From the NCBI RefSeq assembly GCF_001494595.1, contig NZ_LN929908.1, positions 2,145,716 to 2,209,715 of the forward strand: 64,000 nucleotides of DNA, read 5' to 3'. The notes under the pieces were generated by a model. The model was not told where the DNA came from. It did no database searches and saw only the letters and a program-made list of their open reading frames with translations. How positions within the stretch are numbered: the first letter of the stretch is position 1; each line of letters begins with the position of its first letter. Of this stretch, positions 44,116 through 53,001 are shown piece by piece. The translations under genes and the position numbers were made by a program. The stretch is from Mycobacterium sp. M26. GTDB lineage: Bacteria; Actinomycetota; Actinomycetes; Mycobacteriales; Mycobacteriaceae.

Positions 44116-44907
44116 ATGGCGGTGGCGTTAACTGTGTCGGTGGCGAACTGGAGCGGCGAGGACTATCAGCGGGTCAGTGCCCTGCAACGGACGGTCGCCA
44201 GCGAGACGCTGGCCGAACTCGTCCTCAACGGTGCCGAGTCGGTGCTCGATGTCGGCTGTGGCGACGGATTTCTCACCCGCCAGATCGCCGCGAACCTGCC
44301 CGACGGCCTGATCGTCGGGATGGACGCCTCGCCGTTGATGGTTGCCGCCGCCCATCGCGCCGAGTCTTCGCACGGGGCAACGTATTTCGTGCGCGCCGAT
44401 GCCCGCCGGCTGCCGTTCGGGCGGCAGTTCGACATGGTGGTCTCCTTCAATGCGCTGCACTGGGTTCCGCAACTGGACGAGGCGCTGGCCGGGATCGCGG
44501 CAGTGCTGCGCCCCGGCGGCCGAAGTGTGATCCAGATGGTGTGTGCCACGGCGCGCCCCAGCATCGAGTCCACCGCCATGCAGGTGGCGGCCGACCCGAG
44601 GTGGGCGGCCTACTTCGACGGATTCACCGCGCCGTTCCGGCATATCGACCCCGCCGTGTTCGCCGACCTGGCCAACGGGTGCGGGCTGCGCGTGTCGGCA
44701 CTGACCGTGCGTGACCGGGAGTGGGACTTCGGGTCACGGGAGCAGTTCACCGCGTGGTGCTCGGTGGGCAGCACCGCATGGAGCGACCGGATCCCACCCG
44801 AACAGCGCAGCGCCTTCGTCGACGACCTGGTGGCCGCCTACGAGCCGGTGACCGGGCGGCCCGGGCTGTTCCGCTTCATGCAGATGCGCGCCGAACTGCT
44901 TGCCTGA
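44116..44907 (+). CDS. SAM-dependent methyltransferase (class I, UbiE/TAM-like)
   Basis: A 263-residue protein with a Rossmann methyltransferase core: motif I SVLDVGCGDGFLTRQIA, motif II GMDASPLMVAAAHR, then ADARRLPFGRQFDMVVSFNA then LHWV and a motif III-like LRPGGRSVIQM. The layout resembles trans-aconitate methyltransferase and other small-molecule enzymes. Start assignment is uncertain: TATAGT (44091-44096) predicts a transcript from about 44104 and the ATG at 44116 follows GAGG closely. Substrate unknown. Confidence 0.8.
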   Translation: MAVALTVSVANWSGEDYQRVSALQRTVASETLAELVLNGAESVLDVGCGDGFLTRQIAANLPDGLIVGMDASPLMVAAAHRAESSHGATYFVRADARRLPFGRQFDMVVSFNALHWVPQLDEALAGIAAVLRPGGRSVIQMVCATARPSIESTAMQVAADPRWAAYFDGFTAPFRHIDPAVFADLANGCGLRVSALTVRDREWDFGSREQFTAWCSVGSTAWSDRIPPEQRSAFVDDLVAAYEPVTGRPGLFRFMQMRAELLA

Positions 44908-44912
44908 GACGG

Positions 44913-45974
44913 TCAGCCGACCGGGCCGCGGGCCAGCACGATCGGTGCACTGCGCGGTGCGCCGGTGCGATCGATCCAGGTCAGGGTGACGGTGTCGCCC
45001 GGGCGGTGGCTGTCCATCACGTCGGACAGGTTGGACGCCGAGTTGATCGGCACACCGTCCACCGCGGTGATCACATCACCGCTCATCAGACCGGCGCCGC
45101 GGGCCGGGGTGTCGGGAAGCACCTGGCGGACCACCGCCCCGCCGGCTCCGTTGGCGTCGGCGATACCGACCCCGATGAACGCGGTGTCACCGAGATGGAT
45201 GCCGGGCGCCGGGGCGCCGCTGCGGATCTGGTTGGCTACGCCGAGGGCCCGGTCGATCGGGATCGCGAAACCCTCGCCACCGCGGACCCCGCCCATTCGG
45301 TAGGTCAAGGTGGCGGCCACGTTGACACCGACCACCTGGCCGGCACTGTTGACCAGTGGCCCGCCCGAGTCGCCGGGCCGGACATCGGCGGCGACCCTAA
45401 TCAGATCAGTGAGTTCCCTTGCGCCACCGCCAGATTCGTCAGAGGCGCGCACCGAGGCGCCGATCTCGGTGACGGATCCGGGGGCGAAGCTCGGTGCGCC
45501 GCCCGCACCACCGGCGTTGCCGATCGCGGCGATCGGATCGCCGACGGCCACCGATGACGAGGTGCCCAGCGCGGCCACCGGCAGGTCGCTGGCGCCGCGC
45601 AGCCGCACCAGGGCGATGTCGTTGGTGCGGTCATAGCCGATGACGTCGACGGGGTAGGTGCGCCCGTTGGCCAGGCTGGTAGCGGTGATCTCGGTGGCGC
45701 CTTCGATGACGTGGTTGTTGGTGAGCACTTCGCCGTTGGGGTCGAGCACGATGCCGGTGCCCGCGCCCACCGCACCCTGGTAATCCAGCGTGGTGTTGAT
45801 GTCCACCAGACCCGGGGTGACCTGGCCCATGACGGCGGACTGATCCAGCGGAGCCTGCGGCTCCGGGACGGGCGTGGCGTGGGCCGGGGCTGCCAGCAGC
45901 CCCGGGACCAGCACGAGCGCGGCCAGCACCGCCGAAAGGCGGCGACCGCGACGAAGTGGATGCTGTGCGTCCAT
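44913..45974 (-). CDS. pepA: Secreted trypsin-like serine protease with PDZ domain (PepA/HtrA-like)
   Basis: A 353-residue exported protease. Signal peptide (LSAVLAALVLVPGLLAAPAHA), trypsin-fold domain with His in LTNNHVIEGA, Asp in RTNDIALVRL and Ser in VRPGDSGGPLV, then a C-terminal PDZ domain (GVGIADANGAGGAVVRQVLP; GDVITAVDGVPINS). Length and layout match mycobacterial PepA (Rv0125). It likely handles misfolded or specific envelope proteins. Convergent with the methyltransferase gene. Confidence 0.92.
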   Translation of the reverse strand: MDAQHPLRRGRRLSAVLAALVLVPGLLAAPAHATPVPEPQAPLDQSAVMGQVTPGLVDINTTLDYQGAVGAGTGIVLDPNGEVLTNNHVIEGATEITATSLANGRTYPVDVIGYDRTNDIALVRLRGASDLPVAALGTSSSVAVGDPIAAIGNAGGAGGAPSFAPGSVTEIGASVRASDESGGGARELTDLIRVAADVRPGDSGGPLVNSAGQVVGVNVAATLTYRMGGVRGGEGFAIPIDRALGVANQIRSGAPAPGIHLGDTAFIGVGIADANGAGGAVVRQVLPDTPARGAGLMSGDVITAVDGVPINSASNLSDVMDSHRPGDTVTLTWIDRTGAPRSAPIVLARGPVG

Positions 45975-46118
45975 CTCTCAACTCTGCCTGAAAAGTGACG
46001 CGCGTGGCAGCACGGCGCTCCGATCGTTGCTGGCTGAATTGGTCGTGTTTTGTGGGTCACACATTCGGGCAATCCAGTACCGCGCCATGACACGGCGTGT
46101 TCCACCAGGGCAGAACGG

Positions 46119-46334
46119 ATGGCGAATGTGAACAGCTCGCACGGCTCCGAACCAAGTGACGAGGCGAAGGCTAAGGCCAAGGAGATGGCCAGGGCGTACG
46201 AGGATCGCCCGACCGCCGTGCTGCCGGGATCGGACAACACGATCACCGGCACCGCGGTCAACGACTGGCTGGACGACGACGGTAATCCAATTTACGGACG
46301 CGACAACGCGATCGAGAACCCTCGAGAAAGCTGA
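46119..46334 (+). CDS. Small acidic hypothetical protein
   Basis: A 71-residue protein, Ala/Glu/Asp-rich, with a predicted helix (DEAKAKAKEMARAYEDR) followed by a short DNTITGTAVNDWLDDDGNPI segment. No signal or membrane helix and no known domain. ATG at 46119 without clear ribosome site; a GTG at 46128 is possible. Codon pattern is that of a real gene, with G/C third positions. Confidence 0.5.
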   Translation: MANVNSSHGSEPSDEAKAKAKEMARAYEDRPTAVLPGSDNTITGTAVNDWLDDDGNPIYGRDNAIENPRES

Positions 46335-46470
46335 CAAACCTCTGACAACCCCTTTGCTCGACTGGGGCCGGGCTACCAGGTCCCGTAAAGTCAGCCCGGT
46401 ACGACACGAGGGGAGTGCGGCCGGTCTCGCGGGGGTGGGTCGGTACGAGACGCAAGAACAGGACAGACCA

Positions 46471-47355
46471 TTGTCGAATACGCCCGCAAACATCACCCAT
46501 ATGGAGCCGCACTTCGACGACGTGCAGCACCACTATGACCTGTCCGATGATTTCTATCGGCTGTTCCTGGACAGGACCCAGACCTACAGCTGTGCCTACT
46601 TCGAGCGCGACGACATGACGCTCGAGCAGGCCCAGATCGCCAAGATCGATCTGGCACTCGGCAAGCTGGGGCTGCAACCGGGGATGACCCTGCTGGACGT
46701 GGGATGCGGCTGGGGCGCCACCATGATGCGCGCCGTCGAGAAGTACGACGTCAACGTCATCGGCCTGACGCTGAGCAAGAACCAGGCCCTGCACGTACAG
46801 CAACTCTTCGACGATTCCGAGAGCCCCCGTTCCAAGCAGGTGCTGCTGGAAGGCTGGGAACAGTTCCACGAGCCCGTCGACCGCATCGTGTCCATCGGGG
46901 CCTTCGAGCATTTCGGCTACGACCGCTATACCGCGTTCTTCAACCGGGCGTTCAATCTGCTTCCCGATGACGGAATCATGTTGTTGCACACCATTGTTCA
47001 GGGCGCTACCGACGAGTTCGGCCAGCGCAACCTGCCTATCACGATGCGGCACCTGAAGTTCTTCAAGTTCATCATGGACGAGATCTTCCCGGGCGGGCGG
47101 CTGCCCAGCGTCGGGCTCGTCAAGGAGCACGCGGACCTGGCCGGCTTCGAAGTCGCCCGGGTGCACCCGTTGCGACTGCACTACGCCCGGACGCTGGAGA
47201 TCTGGGCCGCTGCGCTGGAGGCGAACGAAGAAGAGGCGGTCGCGCTGCAGTCTCGCGAGGTCTACGACCGCTACATGAAGTACCTGACCGGTTGCGCCGA
47301 GCTGTTCCGCGACGGTTACACCGATATCTGCCAGTTCACCCTGGCCAAGGGCTGA
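46471..47355 (+). CDS. Cyclopropane mycolic acid synthase family methyltransferase
   Basis: A 294-residue SAM-dependent enzyme that adds methylene or methyl groups to meromycolate chains. PHFDDVQHHYDLSDDFYRLF, YSCAYFERDDMTLEQAQIAK, SAM site LLDVGCGWGATMMRAVEKYD, the active-site Glu in SIGAFEHFGYDRY and FIMDEIFPGGRLPS are all present. It is nearest to CmaA1/MmaA2-like enzymes among those I recall, but cis/trans specificity cannot be told. The TTG at 46471 follows AGGACAG; an ATG at 46501 would remove ten residues. Confidence 0.93.
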   Translation: MSNTPANITHMEPHFDDVQHHYDLSDDFYRLFLDRTQTYSCAYFERDDMTLEQAQIAKIDLALGKLGLQPGMTLLDVGCGWGATMMRAVEKYDVNVIGLTLSKNQALHVQQLFDDSESPRSKQVLLEGWEQFHEPVDRIVSIGAFEHFGYDRYTAFFNRAFNLLPDDGIMLLHTIVQGATDEFGQRNLPITMRHLKFFKFIMDEIFPGGRLPSVGLVKEHADLAGFEVARVHPLRLHYARTLEIWAAALEANEEEAVALQSREVYDRYMKYLTGCAELFRDGYTDICQFTLAKG

Positions 47356-47542
47356 AGTGGTCGCAGCGAGCCCTTGGCCTCCCCCCGGGTGAACCCATCG
47401 GGTACATCGCCAGCGCATCCCCCTGGTGCGCCGTAACGCGATGTCGTCTCCGACGCTATAAGGGCCGACGGTGTCCCGTCGCGGGCCGAAGGGCCGAAGC
47501 TGCAGGGCCGTTGGTCCCCAACCCGGTGCTAGCATGCGCCGC

Positions 47543-48046
47543 ATGACGCGCGTGTTGGCTGTGGCGGGGGCGGTGTCGGCCCTGGCGTTCGCGGCCGCAC
47601 CGGCCAGTGCCGACAGCACCCGGTACATGTTGCCCAGCTGCTATGACCCCAGCCAGCCGGTTGCCGAGCGACCGCAGCAGGTGGTCTACGGCTGCGACGC
47701 GACCAACGTCATGGAGAACATGACGTGGACGTCCTGGGGAGCCGACGGGGCCCGCGGCACCGGCACCGACAATGCCGTGCAATGCCAACCGAACTGCGCC
47801 CAAGGACCGCACCTGATCAACCCGATCGTGGTGCACGCGTGGAACCCGGTGCCCGCCGATAAGCCCGGCTGTCCGGACAACGTGCTGTTCTACTCCGACA
47901 TCACCGTCGCCTACCCGGCCGGTGTGCCGCCCTGGGTGATCCCGGGGACGACGTGGAGTTCCGATGTCGAGTACACCTACGTCGACGGTATGCCCGCCGT
48001 GCACTTCTCCGACCAGCACCCGTACAGCTGCACGCCGTTGAGCTGA
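47543..48046 (+). CDS. Secreted protein of unknown function
   Basis: A 167-residue protein with a signal peptide (VLAVAGAVSALAFAAAPASA). The mature part has six Cys and Trp-rich segments such as TWTSWGADGARGTG; no family is recognised, though similar small secreted proteins are common in mycobacteria. TAGCAT ends seven bases before the ATG at 47543, so leaderless translation is likely; an ATG three codons upstream overlaps the -10 element and is rejected. Its stop overlaps the next start (TGATG). Confidence 0.75.
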   Translation: MTRVLAVAGAVSALAFAAAPASADSTRYMLPSCYDPSQPVAERPQQVVYGCDATNVMENMTWTSWGADGARGTGTDNAVQCQPNCAQGPHLINPIVVHAWNPVPADKPGCPDNVLFYSDITVAYPAGVPPWVIPGTTWSSDVEYTYVDGMPAVHFSDQHPYSCTPLS

Positions 48047-48615
48047 TGTCCGCGTCGAGCACCCTCCGCTCCAGGCCCGTCGTGCTCCTGATCGCGGCGG
48101 CGCTGACGATGTCGCTGGTGCTCGGCGTGACTTACCTTCTGCTGCACACCTTTCGGGAATCCCGGGGCGCTGCGGTGGAGCCGGTCGCCCATCCGCTGAC
48201 CGACGACCAGTCCCGGGCGCAGGTGCTCGGGCCGGCCCGCGACATCGTTACCGCCGGCCGGCTGACCGGTGTGTCGGGGACCTACCTTCTGATGTCGTGC
48301 CAGAACGCCGACGATCCGCCCTACCAGGGTGCGGTCTACCTCAACTTCGACGTACCGGGAGTGATGGGGACGCCGAAGTTCTTCGCGGCGATCGCCGGCG
48401 CGATGCGGGCCAGGGGCTGGCAGGAGGCACTGCCGCCCAACCGTCACCCCGGTGGTCACGCCCTGACGCGGGACGGCGTGACGATCCTCTACTTCCGCAA
48501 CGACGACACCTCGACCCGCGGCACCATGCAGATCTACGGCGAATGCCGCAACGTCACCGACCACCGGTTGGACACCACCGGCTGGGCCGATATCACCGCC
48601 GAACTCCGCCCATAG
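48046..48615 (+). CDS. Single-span membrane protein with extracytoplasmic domain
   Basis: A 189-residue protein: one membrane helix (VVLLIAAALTMSLVLGVTYL, residues about 11-33) and an outside domain with two Cys (LLMSCQNAD, IYGECRNV). No known domain. The start overlaps the upstream stop by one base (TGATG), so it is cotranscribed and translationally coupled with the secreted-protein gene, suggesting a joint envelope role. Confidence 0.7.
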   Translation: MSASSTLRSRPVVLLIAAALTMSLVLGVTYLLLHTFRESRGAAVEPVAHPLTDDQSRAQVLGPARDIVTAGRLTGVSGTYLLMSCQNADDPPYQGAVYLNFDVPGVMGTPKFFAAIAGAMRARGWQEALPPNRHPGGHALTRDGVTILYFRNDDTSTRGTMQIYGECRNVTDHRLDTTGWADITAELRP

Positions 48616-48651
48616 CTGCTGACCAGCCACAACGTCTTCGGTCCCGGAAAA

Positions 48652-48671
48652 TTGGGGTCTTTGGTCCCCGG
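48652..48671 (+). promoter_or_regulatory. DosR box upstream of the ferredoxin gene
   Basis: TTGGGGTCTTTGGTCCCCGG matches the DosR consensus TTSGGGACTWWAGTCCCSAA at 16 of 20 positions. It lies 57-76 bases before the ATG of the ferredoxin gene, whose M. tuberculosis counterpart fdxA is a known dormancy-regulon gene. Confidence 0.75.
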
Positions 48672-48727
48672 CGTGCCGGGCCTTCTATCCGTGTCTGGTA
48701 CGACGAGTTACAGATAGGCTGCCAGTC

Positions 48728-49087
48728 ATGACCTACGTGATCACCAGTGCGTGCGTGGACGTCAAGCACAAGGCATGCATGCAGGAATGCCCGGTCGACT
48801 GCATCTACGAGGGCGACCGGACGATGTACATCAACCCCGAGGAGTGCGTCGAGTGCGGCGCGTGCAAGATCCTCTGCGAGGTTGACGCGATCTACTTCGA
48901 GTCCGATCTGCCCGACGAGGAGAAGAGGTTCCTCGCCGACAACGCGGCGTTCTTCAACGAGATCCTGCCTGGGCGGGATGCTCCGATCGGAAGCCCCGGC
49001 AGCGCAAGCGATTTCGGGCCGACCGGGGTCGACACCCCGATGGTGGCGGCGCTCCCGCGCACCGAGCACACCACCGCGGGCGTCTGA
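48728..49087 (+). CDS. fdxA: Seven-iron ferredoxin FdxA-like
   Basis: A 119-residue ferredoxin with [3Fe-4S] and [4Fe-4S] clusters: C-x7-C-x3-CP (ACVDVKHKACMQECPVDC) and C-x2-C-x2-C-x3-C (CVECGACKILC; the last position is followed by E rather than P). The long C-terminal tail DNAAFFNEILPGR is typical of mycobacterial FdxA. It carries electrons under low oxygen. TAGGCT ends seven bases before the ATG (leaderless), and a DosR box stands upstream. Confidence 0.9.
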   Translation: MTYVITSACVDVKHKACMQECPVDCIYEGDRTMYINPEECVECGACKILCEVDAIYFESDLPDEEKRFLADNAAFFNEILPGRDAPIGSPGSASDFGPTGVDTPMVAALPRTEHTTAGV

Positions 49088-49093
49088 TCGGGC

Positions 49094-49459
49094 TCAGGTC
49101 GCCTTCGGTTCGGCGGCATCGGCGAATTCGCTGAACGCCTGGTAGGCCCGGGCTCCGTACACGGTGCCCGGGCCGCCGTGCATCATGATCGCGACACCGA
49201 TGGCCTCGGCCGCCTGCTCGCGGGTGGCGCCGGCCCGCACGGCCGCGCGGGCGTGCGAGGCGATGCAGCCGTCGCAACCGTGCACCACGCCGATCGCCAT
49301 CGCCATCAATTCCTTGACGTGGGGCTCGAGCGCCCCGGCCGCCATCGCGGCACCGCTCATATCGTTGAACGCGCGATAGACGTCGGGGATCATCTGCCGC
49401 AAGGCGCGATGCTGGGGGCGCAGTTCGTCGAGGACCTGGTGGTAGTGGCCGTGTTCCAT
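49094..49459 (-). CDS. CMD/AhpD-like peroxidase family protein
   Basis: A 121-residue helical protein. PHVKELMAMAIGVVHGCDGC with IASHARAAVRAGATREQAAE forms the AhpD-type core with Cys-x-x-Cys and downstream His, so peroxide reduction is plausible. The ATG at 49459 is chosen because TAGGAT on the minus strand ends seven bases before it; an ATG three codons earlier lies inside that element. Convergent with fdxA. Confidence 0.82.
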   Translation of the reverse strand: MEHGHYHQVLDELRPQHRALRQMIPDVYRAFNDMSGAAMAAGALEPHVKELMAMAIGVVHGCDGCIASHARAAVRAGATREQAAEAIGVAIMMHGGPGTVYGARAYQAFSEFADAAEPKAT

Positions 49460-49659
49460 GCCGATCATCCTATACCCCTGCAGGTATTCGAACTGCGGTT
49501 TCCGTAAGGCAATCGAGCCCTGTTTGTGACCGTCCCGCGGCCATTCGCCGGTATAGGCCGCTGCGGGTAGGCTCCACGGAGGTCGACCCGGCCGCACGTG
49601 ATGCGGCCCGCGTGTCCGACGCTCTGGAGTATCGCAGCCCGGCACGAGAGGAGTGCTTC

Positions 49660-50856
49660 TTGGACACCGTCCTGGGTCTGTCGATGACACCGACCACCGT
49701 GGGGCTGGTTCTGGTCGAAGGCGACGGAGTGGACGGGGCCACCAAGAACCATGACGCATTCGAGGTACGCCGCGGCGGTTATAGCCCGGTGACCACCTCG
49801 GAGTTCGTGGCCGAGGCACTCTCCCGCACCCAGGCCATCGCCGGCGGACAGCGGCTGCAGTCGATCGGTGTGACCTGGAGTGACGACGCCGCCGTCGAAG
49901 CCTCGCTGCTGCTGGACTCGCTGGCCGACTCCGGCTTCCACAATGTCGTCCCGATCCGGCTGCCGGAGGCCACCGAGGCCTTCGCCCGCGGGATCGGCCA
50001 GGTCATCGACTCTCAGGTGACCGCGGTCTGCGTCGTCGAACCCGAGGCCGTGGTGGCCCTCGTCGTCGACACCGTCACCGACACGACCAACAGTGTGGTG
50101 AGCTACGAACTCCAGACCGAGCAGGACCTGATCGGCTGGCTGGCCGACGTGCTCGCCCACGACGGGTGGCAGGCGGACAGCCTGGTGCTGCTGGGATCCG
50201 GGGAAGAACTCGACCAGATCGCCCGGGAACTCGAACAGGTGCTGGGCATCCCGGTGTTCGCCCCGGCCGAGGCGGAACTGGCGCTGGCCCGCGGTGCTGC
50301 GCTGGCGTCGGTGAACAGCGTCGGGCTGCTCGATGACCCCCTCTTCGTGCTTCCGGAGCCGCCGCAGCGCCGCCGCCCGCTGGCCCAGAGCGCGCCGGTG
50401 GCGATGCTCGTCGGCGGGGTGCTGACTTTTGTGGTGTCGGCCTCGGTGGCCGTCGGCCTGGCGGTGCTCCCCGAAGGTGATGCCCCGCGCGCCGCCGAGC
50501 CTGTCGTGACCACCGCGGAAACCCCGGCGGTCAAGCCGGTCAACGCGCCGGTGGCCCCGCCGCCCGTGCTGGCGCCGCCGCCCGCACCCGAGCAGGCCCC
50601 GCTTCCCGCACCCGCGCCAGAGGTGGCCCCTGAGCCCGCCACCGAAGTGGCGATCACCGAGGACCCGGCCGCCGCGGTGCCTGCCGAGGTGCCCGCCGAC
50701 GTGCCCGCCGCGCCGCCGGTGGCCGATCCGGTCGAGGCGGCAGCCCCGCCGCCGGTGGTCACCCAGCCGACCGTCCCGCCGGTGCCCACCGAGAAGCCGT
50801 CACTGCGCACGCGCATCCTGGAGCGCCTGTCCGGCCTGCGCGACGGTAACGGGTAA
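49660..50856 (+). CDS. DUF7159-like envelope protein with actin/Hsp70-like N-domain and Pro-rich tail
   Basis: A 398-residue protein. Residues 1-220 read like half of an Hsp70/actin-type ATPase fold (LDTVLGLSMTPTTVGLVLVE start; LVLLGSGEELDQIARELEQV; EAELALARGAALAS), followed by one membrane helix (AMLVGGVLTFVVSASVAVGL) and an outside tail of about 120 residues rich in Pro, Ala and Val. Mycobacteria have several paralogues of this layout with unknown role. The TTG at 49660 is preceded by GAGAGGAG, and the LDTVLGLS block is where the family begins. Confidence 0.78.
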   Translation: MDTVLGLSMTPTTVGLVLVEGDGVDGATKNHDAFEVRRGGYSPVTTSEFVAEALSRTQAIAGGQRLQSIGVTWSDDAAVEASLLLDSLADSGFHNVVPIRLPEATEAFARGIGQVIDSQVTAVCVVEPEAVVALVVDTVTDTTNSVVSYELQTEQDLIGWLADVLAHDGWQADSLVLLGSGEELDQIARELEQVLGIPVFAPAEAELALARGAALASVNSVGLLDDPLFVLPEPPQRRRPLAQSAPVAMLVGGVLTFVVSASVAVGLAVLPEGDAPRAAEPVVTTAETPAVKPVNAPVAPPPVLAPPPAPEQAPLPAPAPEVAPEPATEVAITEDPAAAVPAEVPADVPAAPPVADPVEAAAPPPVVTQPTVPPVPTEKPSLRTRILERLSGLRDGNG

Positions 50857-50871
50857 CACCTCGCGCCGTTT

Positions 50872-50887
50872 CGCTGATACATCAGCG
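50872..50887. promoter_or_regulatory. Palindrome between the DUF7159-like and LdtA genes
   Basis: CGCTGATACATCAGCG has 7-bp perfect arms around AC. It lies 15 bases after the upstream stop and about 80 bases before a TAGACT -10 candidate for ldtA. It may be a small terminator or an operator. Confidence 0.35.
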
Positions 50888-51005
50888 TGGTACCTGTGCA
50901 GCATTCGCATGTCGCCGTTATGGCACGTACCGCGCGCGTTCCCGGTCCGAACTGCGGCCAGGAACTAGACTGTGACTTTGCTGATCTCCACGAGGACGGG
51001 AGCTA

Positions 51006-51761
51006 ATGGTCAAGGCAGTACGACGTGCACTTGCCGCCGTGGGTATCGCGGCGCTGGCCCTGACAATGTCGGCCCCCGCGAGCAACGCCTCGGTGGCCCC
51101 GTCCTTCGGCGGGGCGACGGTGGCCTCGGTTCAGCCCATCAACGGCCAGACCGTCGGCGTGGCGCATCCGATCATCGTGACGTTCACCGGACCGGTGACC
51201 GATCGGGCGGCGGCCGAACGTTCGATCACCGTGACCGCACCGGCCCAGCTGTCCGGCCGCTATGAGTGGCTGCAGGACAATGTCGTTCAGTTCGTGCCCG
51301 ACCAGTACTGGCCGGCCCACTCCCAGATCACCATGATGGCCGGCGGCATCCCGCGCAGCTTCGGCACCGGAGCCGCCGTCCTGGGCGTCGCCGACATCTC
51401 GGCACACACCTTCACGGTCAGCATCGACGGCCAGGTGGTCCGGCAGATGCCGGCCTCGATGGGCAAGCCCAAGCACCCGACTCCCGTTGGCTCGTTCGCC
51501 GTGCTGGAGAAGCAGAGCTCGGTGGTGATGGACTCGCGCACCATCGGTATCCCGCTGAGCGATCCGGAGGGCTACAAGCTCACCGTCGCCGACGCCGTGC
51601 GCATCACCTGGGGCGGGGTCTACGTGCACTCCGCACCGTGGTCGGTCGGATCGCAGGGCTACGCCAACGTCAGCCACGGCTGCATCAACCTGAGCCCGGA
51701 TAACGCCGCCTGGTACTACGACCAGGTCAACATCGGCGACCCGGTGGTCATCAACGCCTAG
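51006..51761 (+). CDS. ldtA: L,D-transpeptidase LdtA-type
   Basis: A 251-residue exported enzyme that makes 3-3 crosslinks in peptidoglycan. Signal peptide (VGIAALALTMSAPASNAS), one Ig-like domain (SVQPINGQTVGVAHPIIVTF), then the YkuD catalytic domain with MDSRTIGIPL, GGVYVHSAPW and the catalytic motif SHGCINLS. Close to M. tuberculosis LdtA (LdtMt1, Rv0116c) in length and sequence. GGGAG precedes the ATG. Carbapenem-binding Cys is present. Its stop shares CTAG with the convergent gene. Confidence 0.94.
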   Translation: MVKAVRRALAAVGIAALALTMSAPASNASVAPSFGGATVASVQPINGQTVGVAHPIIVTFTGPVTDRAAAERSITVTAPAQLSGRYEWLQDNVVQFVPDQYWPAHSQITMMAGGIPRSFGTGAAVLGVADISAHTFTVSIDGQVVRQMPASMGKPKHPTPVGSFAVLEKQSSVVMDSRTIGIPLSDPEGYKLTVADAVRITWGGVYVHSAPWSVGSQGYANVSHGCINLSPDNAAWYYDQVNIGDPVVINA

Positions 51762-52408
51762 GGGCGCACGTCGGCCGCGGCGTGCAGATTCTTGGCCGTC
51801 GGCGAGGTCGGCACACTCGCCGGATCGGGGTAGGTCCGCAGTACCCGGTCAGCGGTGCCCGGCGTGGTGACGCCGAACCAGTAGTGCTCGTTCTTGAAGT
51901 GATGCAGCCGGTGATCGCGCCAGATGGCCCGGTAGACAACGCCTTTGGGCTTGTAATCGGTGTGGATCAGGTAGTGGCACCACTCGTAGATCAGGCCGAA
52001 GGTCAGGATCGTCACCAGGAAGGTCAGTCCCATCGCGGTCCTGGGGAACGCCAGCAGCGCGATCAGCAGGGCCGAGACGAGCGCGCCGATCAGCGACTGC
52101 AACGGGATGAATACCAGGGGGATGTCGCGCGGGGCGATGTGATGCTCGCGGTGCTTGCGGGCCAGCATCGGGTCCACCACCAGCCTGCCGACCCGGCGCG
52201 GACGCCAGTGCAGGACGAACACGTGGATCAGCCATTCGAAGAACGGGAACGCCGCCGCCGTCAGCACCGGAACCAGGGCGTCGCTGGGCCGCCAGTCGCC
52301 GACGGCGATCCGGGCGACCACCGCGGCGGTCAGGGCGCCGCCGAGAATCCACGGGGTCCGGTGGCGCAGGAACTCGCGCGCCGCATCGGCCAGGGTCATA
52401 CCGCGCAT
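51758..52408 (-). CDS. Fatty acid hydroxylase/sterol desaturase superfamily membrane protein
   Basis: A 216-residue membrane di-iron protein. His boxes: EWLIHVFVLH, RKHREHH, EWCHYLIH and RDHRLHHFKNEHYWFG, arranged between hydrophobic segments, as in carotenoid or fatty acid hydroxylases. It probably oxidises a lipid or carotenoid in the membrane. The start at 52408 or an ATG three codons later (52399) is possible. Confidence 0.86.
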   Translation of the reverse strand: MRGMTLADAAREFLRHRTPWILGGALTAAVVARIAVGDWRPSDALVPVLTAAAFPFFEWLIHVFVLHWRPRRVGRLVVDPMLARKHREHHIAPRDIPLVFIPLQSLIGALVSALLIALLAFPRTAMGLTFLVTILTFGLIYEWCHYLIHTDYKPKGVVYRAIWRDHRLHHFKNEHYWFGVTTPGTADRVLRTYPDPASVPTSPTAKNLHAAADVRP

Positions 52409-52458
52409 GGCTCCAGCATGTCGGGTGGACCCCGATTGGTCAAGTGGTCAGACCAGTT

Positions 52459-53001
52459 CTATTTCGGGTGTCGCGCGGTGAAGCGCAGGGTCACCTCGTC
52501 GGCCACCTTCATCGTGCCCATCAGCAGGGAATACGGCTTGACCCCGAAGGCGGACTGGACCACGCCCACCTCGGCCGACATCACCCACACTCCGCCGGAG
52601 TCGGTCACCACCAGGTCGACGGTCTGCGGGGCGGTGGTGCCGTGGATCTGCACCTCACCGGTCATCCGGTAACCGGCCTTGGTCTTGGTGATACTGCCGG
52701 CCTCGAACCGGATCTGCGGATACTTCTTGGCGTCCAAGGACTTCAGCGCATTCGTGCGCACCACGACCTTCTCCGGCCCGGTCAGCGGGGTGACGCCACC
52801 TTCGCCCTTGAGAACCTGCAACGAATCCACATCGACCACGAGCGCGGCCGCCACCGGCTTGCCGGCCCGCCAGTCCACCGTCGCCTGCCAGGACGCCATC
52901 GCGATGGTCAGGCGGTGGCCCATCTTCGCCGCAGGCCCGCCGACACCGGTCAGGATCTGCAGTTCGCCATCAGCTGCGGTCAGTGTCCAGGAATCGGTCA
53001 C
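52459..53001 (-). CDS. YceI-like lipid-binding protein
   Basis: A 180-residue lipocalin-like barrel without a signal peptide: AKMGHRLTIAMASWQATVDW, KKYPQIRFEAGSITKTKAGY then MTGEVQIHG, and a closing KVADEVTLRFTA strand. YceI proteins bind long polyprenoid or fatty chains. The GTG start overlaps the TGA of cyp125 (GTGA), so the two are translationally coupled, suggesting it binds the substrate or product of the P450, an inference. Confidence 0.85.
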   Translation of the reverse strand: MTDSWTLTAADGELQILTGVGGPAAKMGHRLTIAMASWQATVDWRAGKPVAAALVVDVDSLQVLKGEGGVTPLTGPEKVVVRTNALKSLDAKKYPQIRFEAGSITKTKAGYRMTGEVQIHGTTAPQTVDLVVTDSGGVWVMSAEVGVVQSAFGVKPYSLLMGTMKVADEVTLRFTARHPK

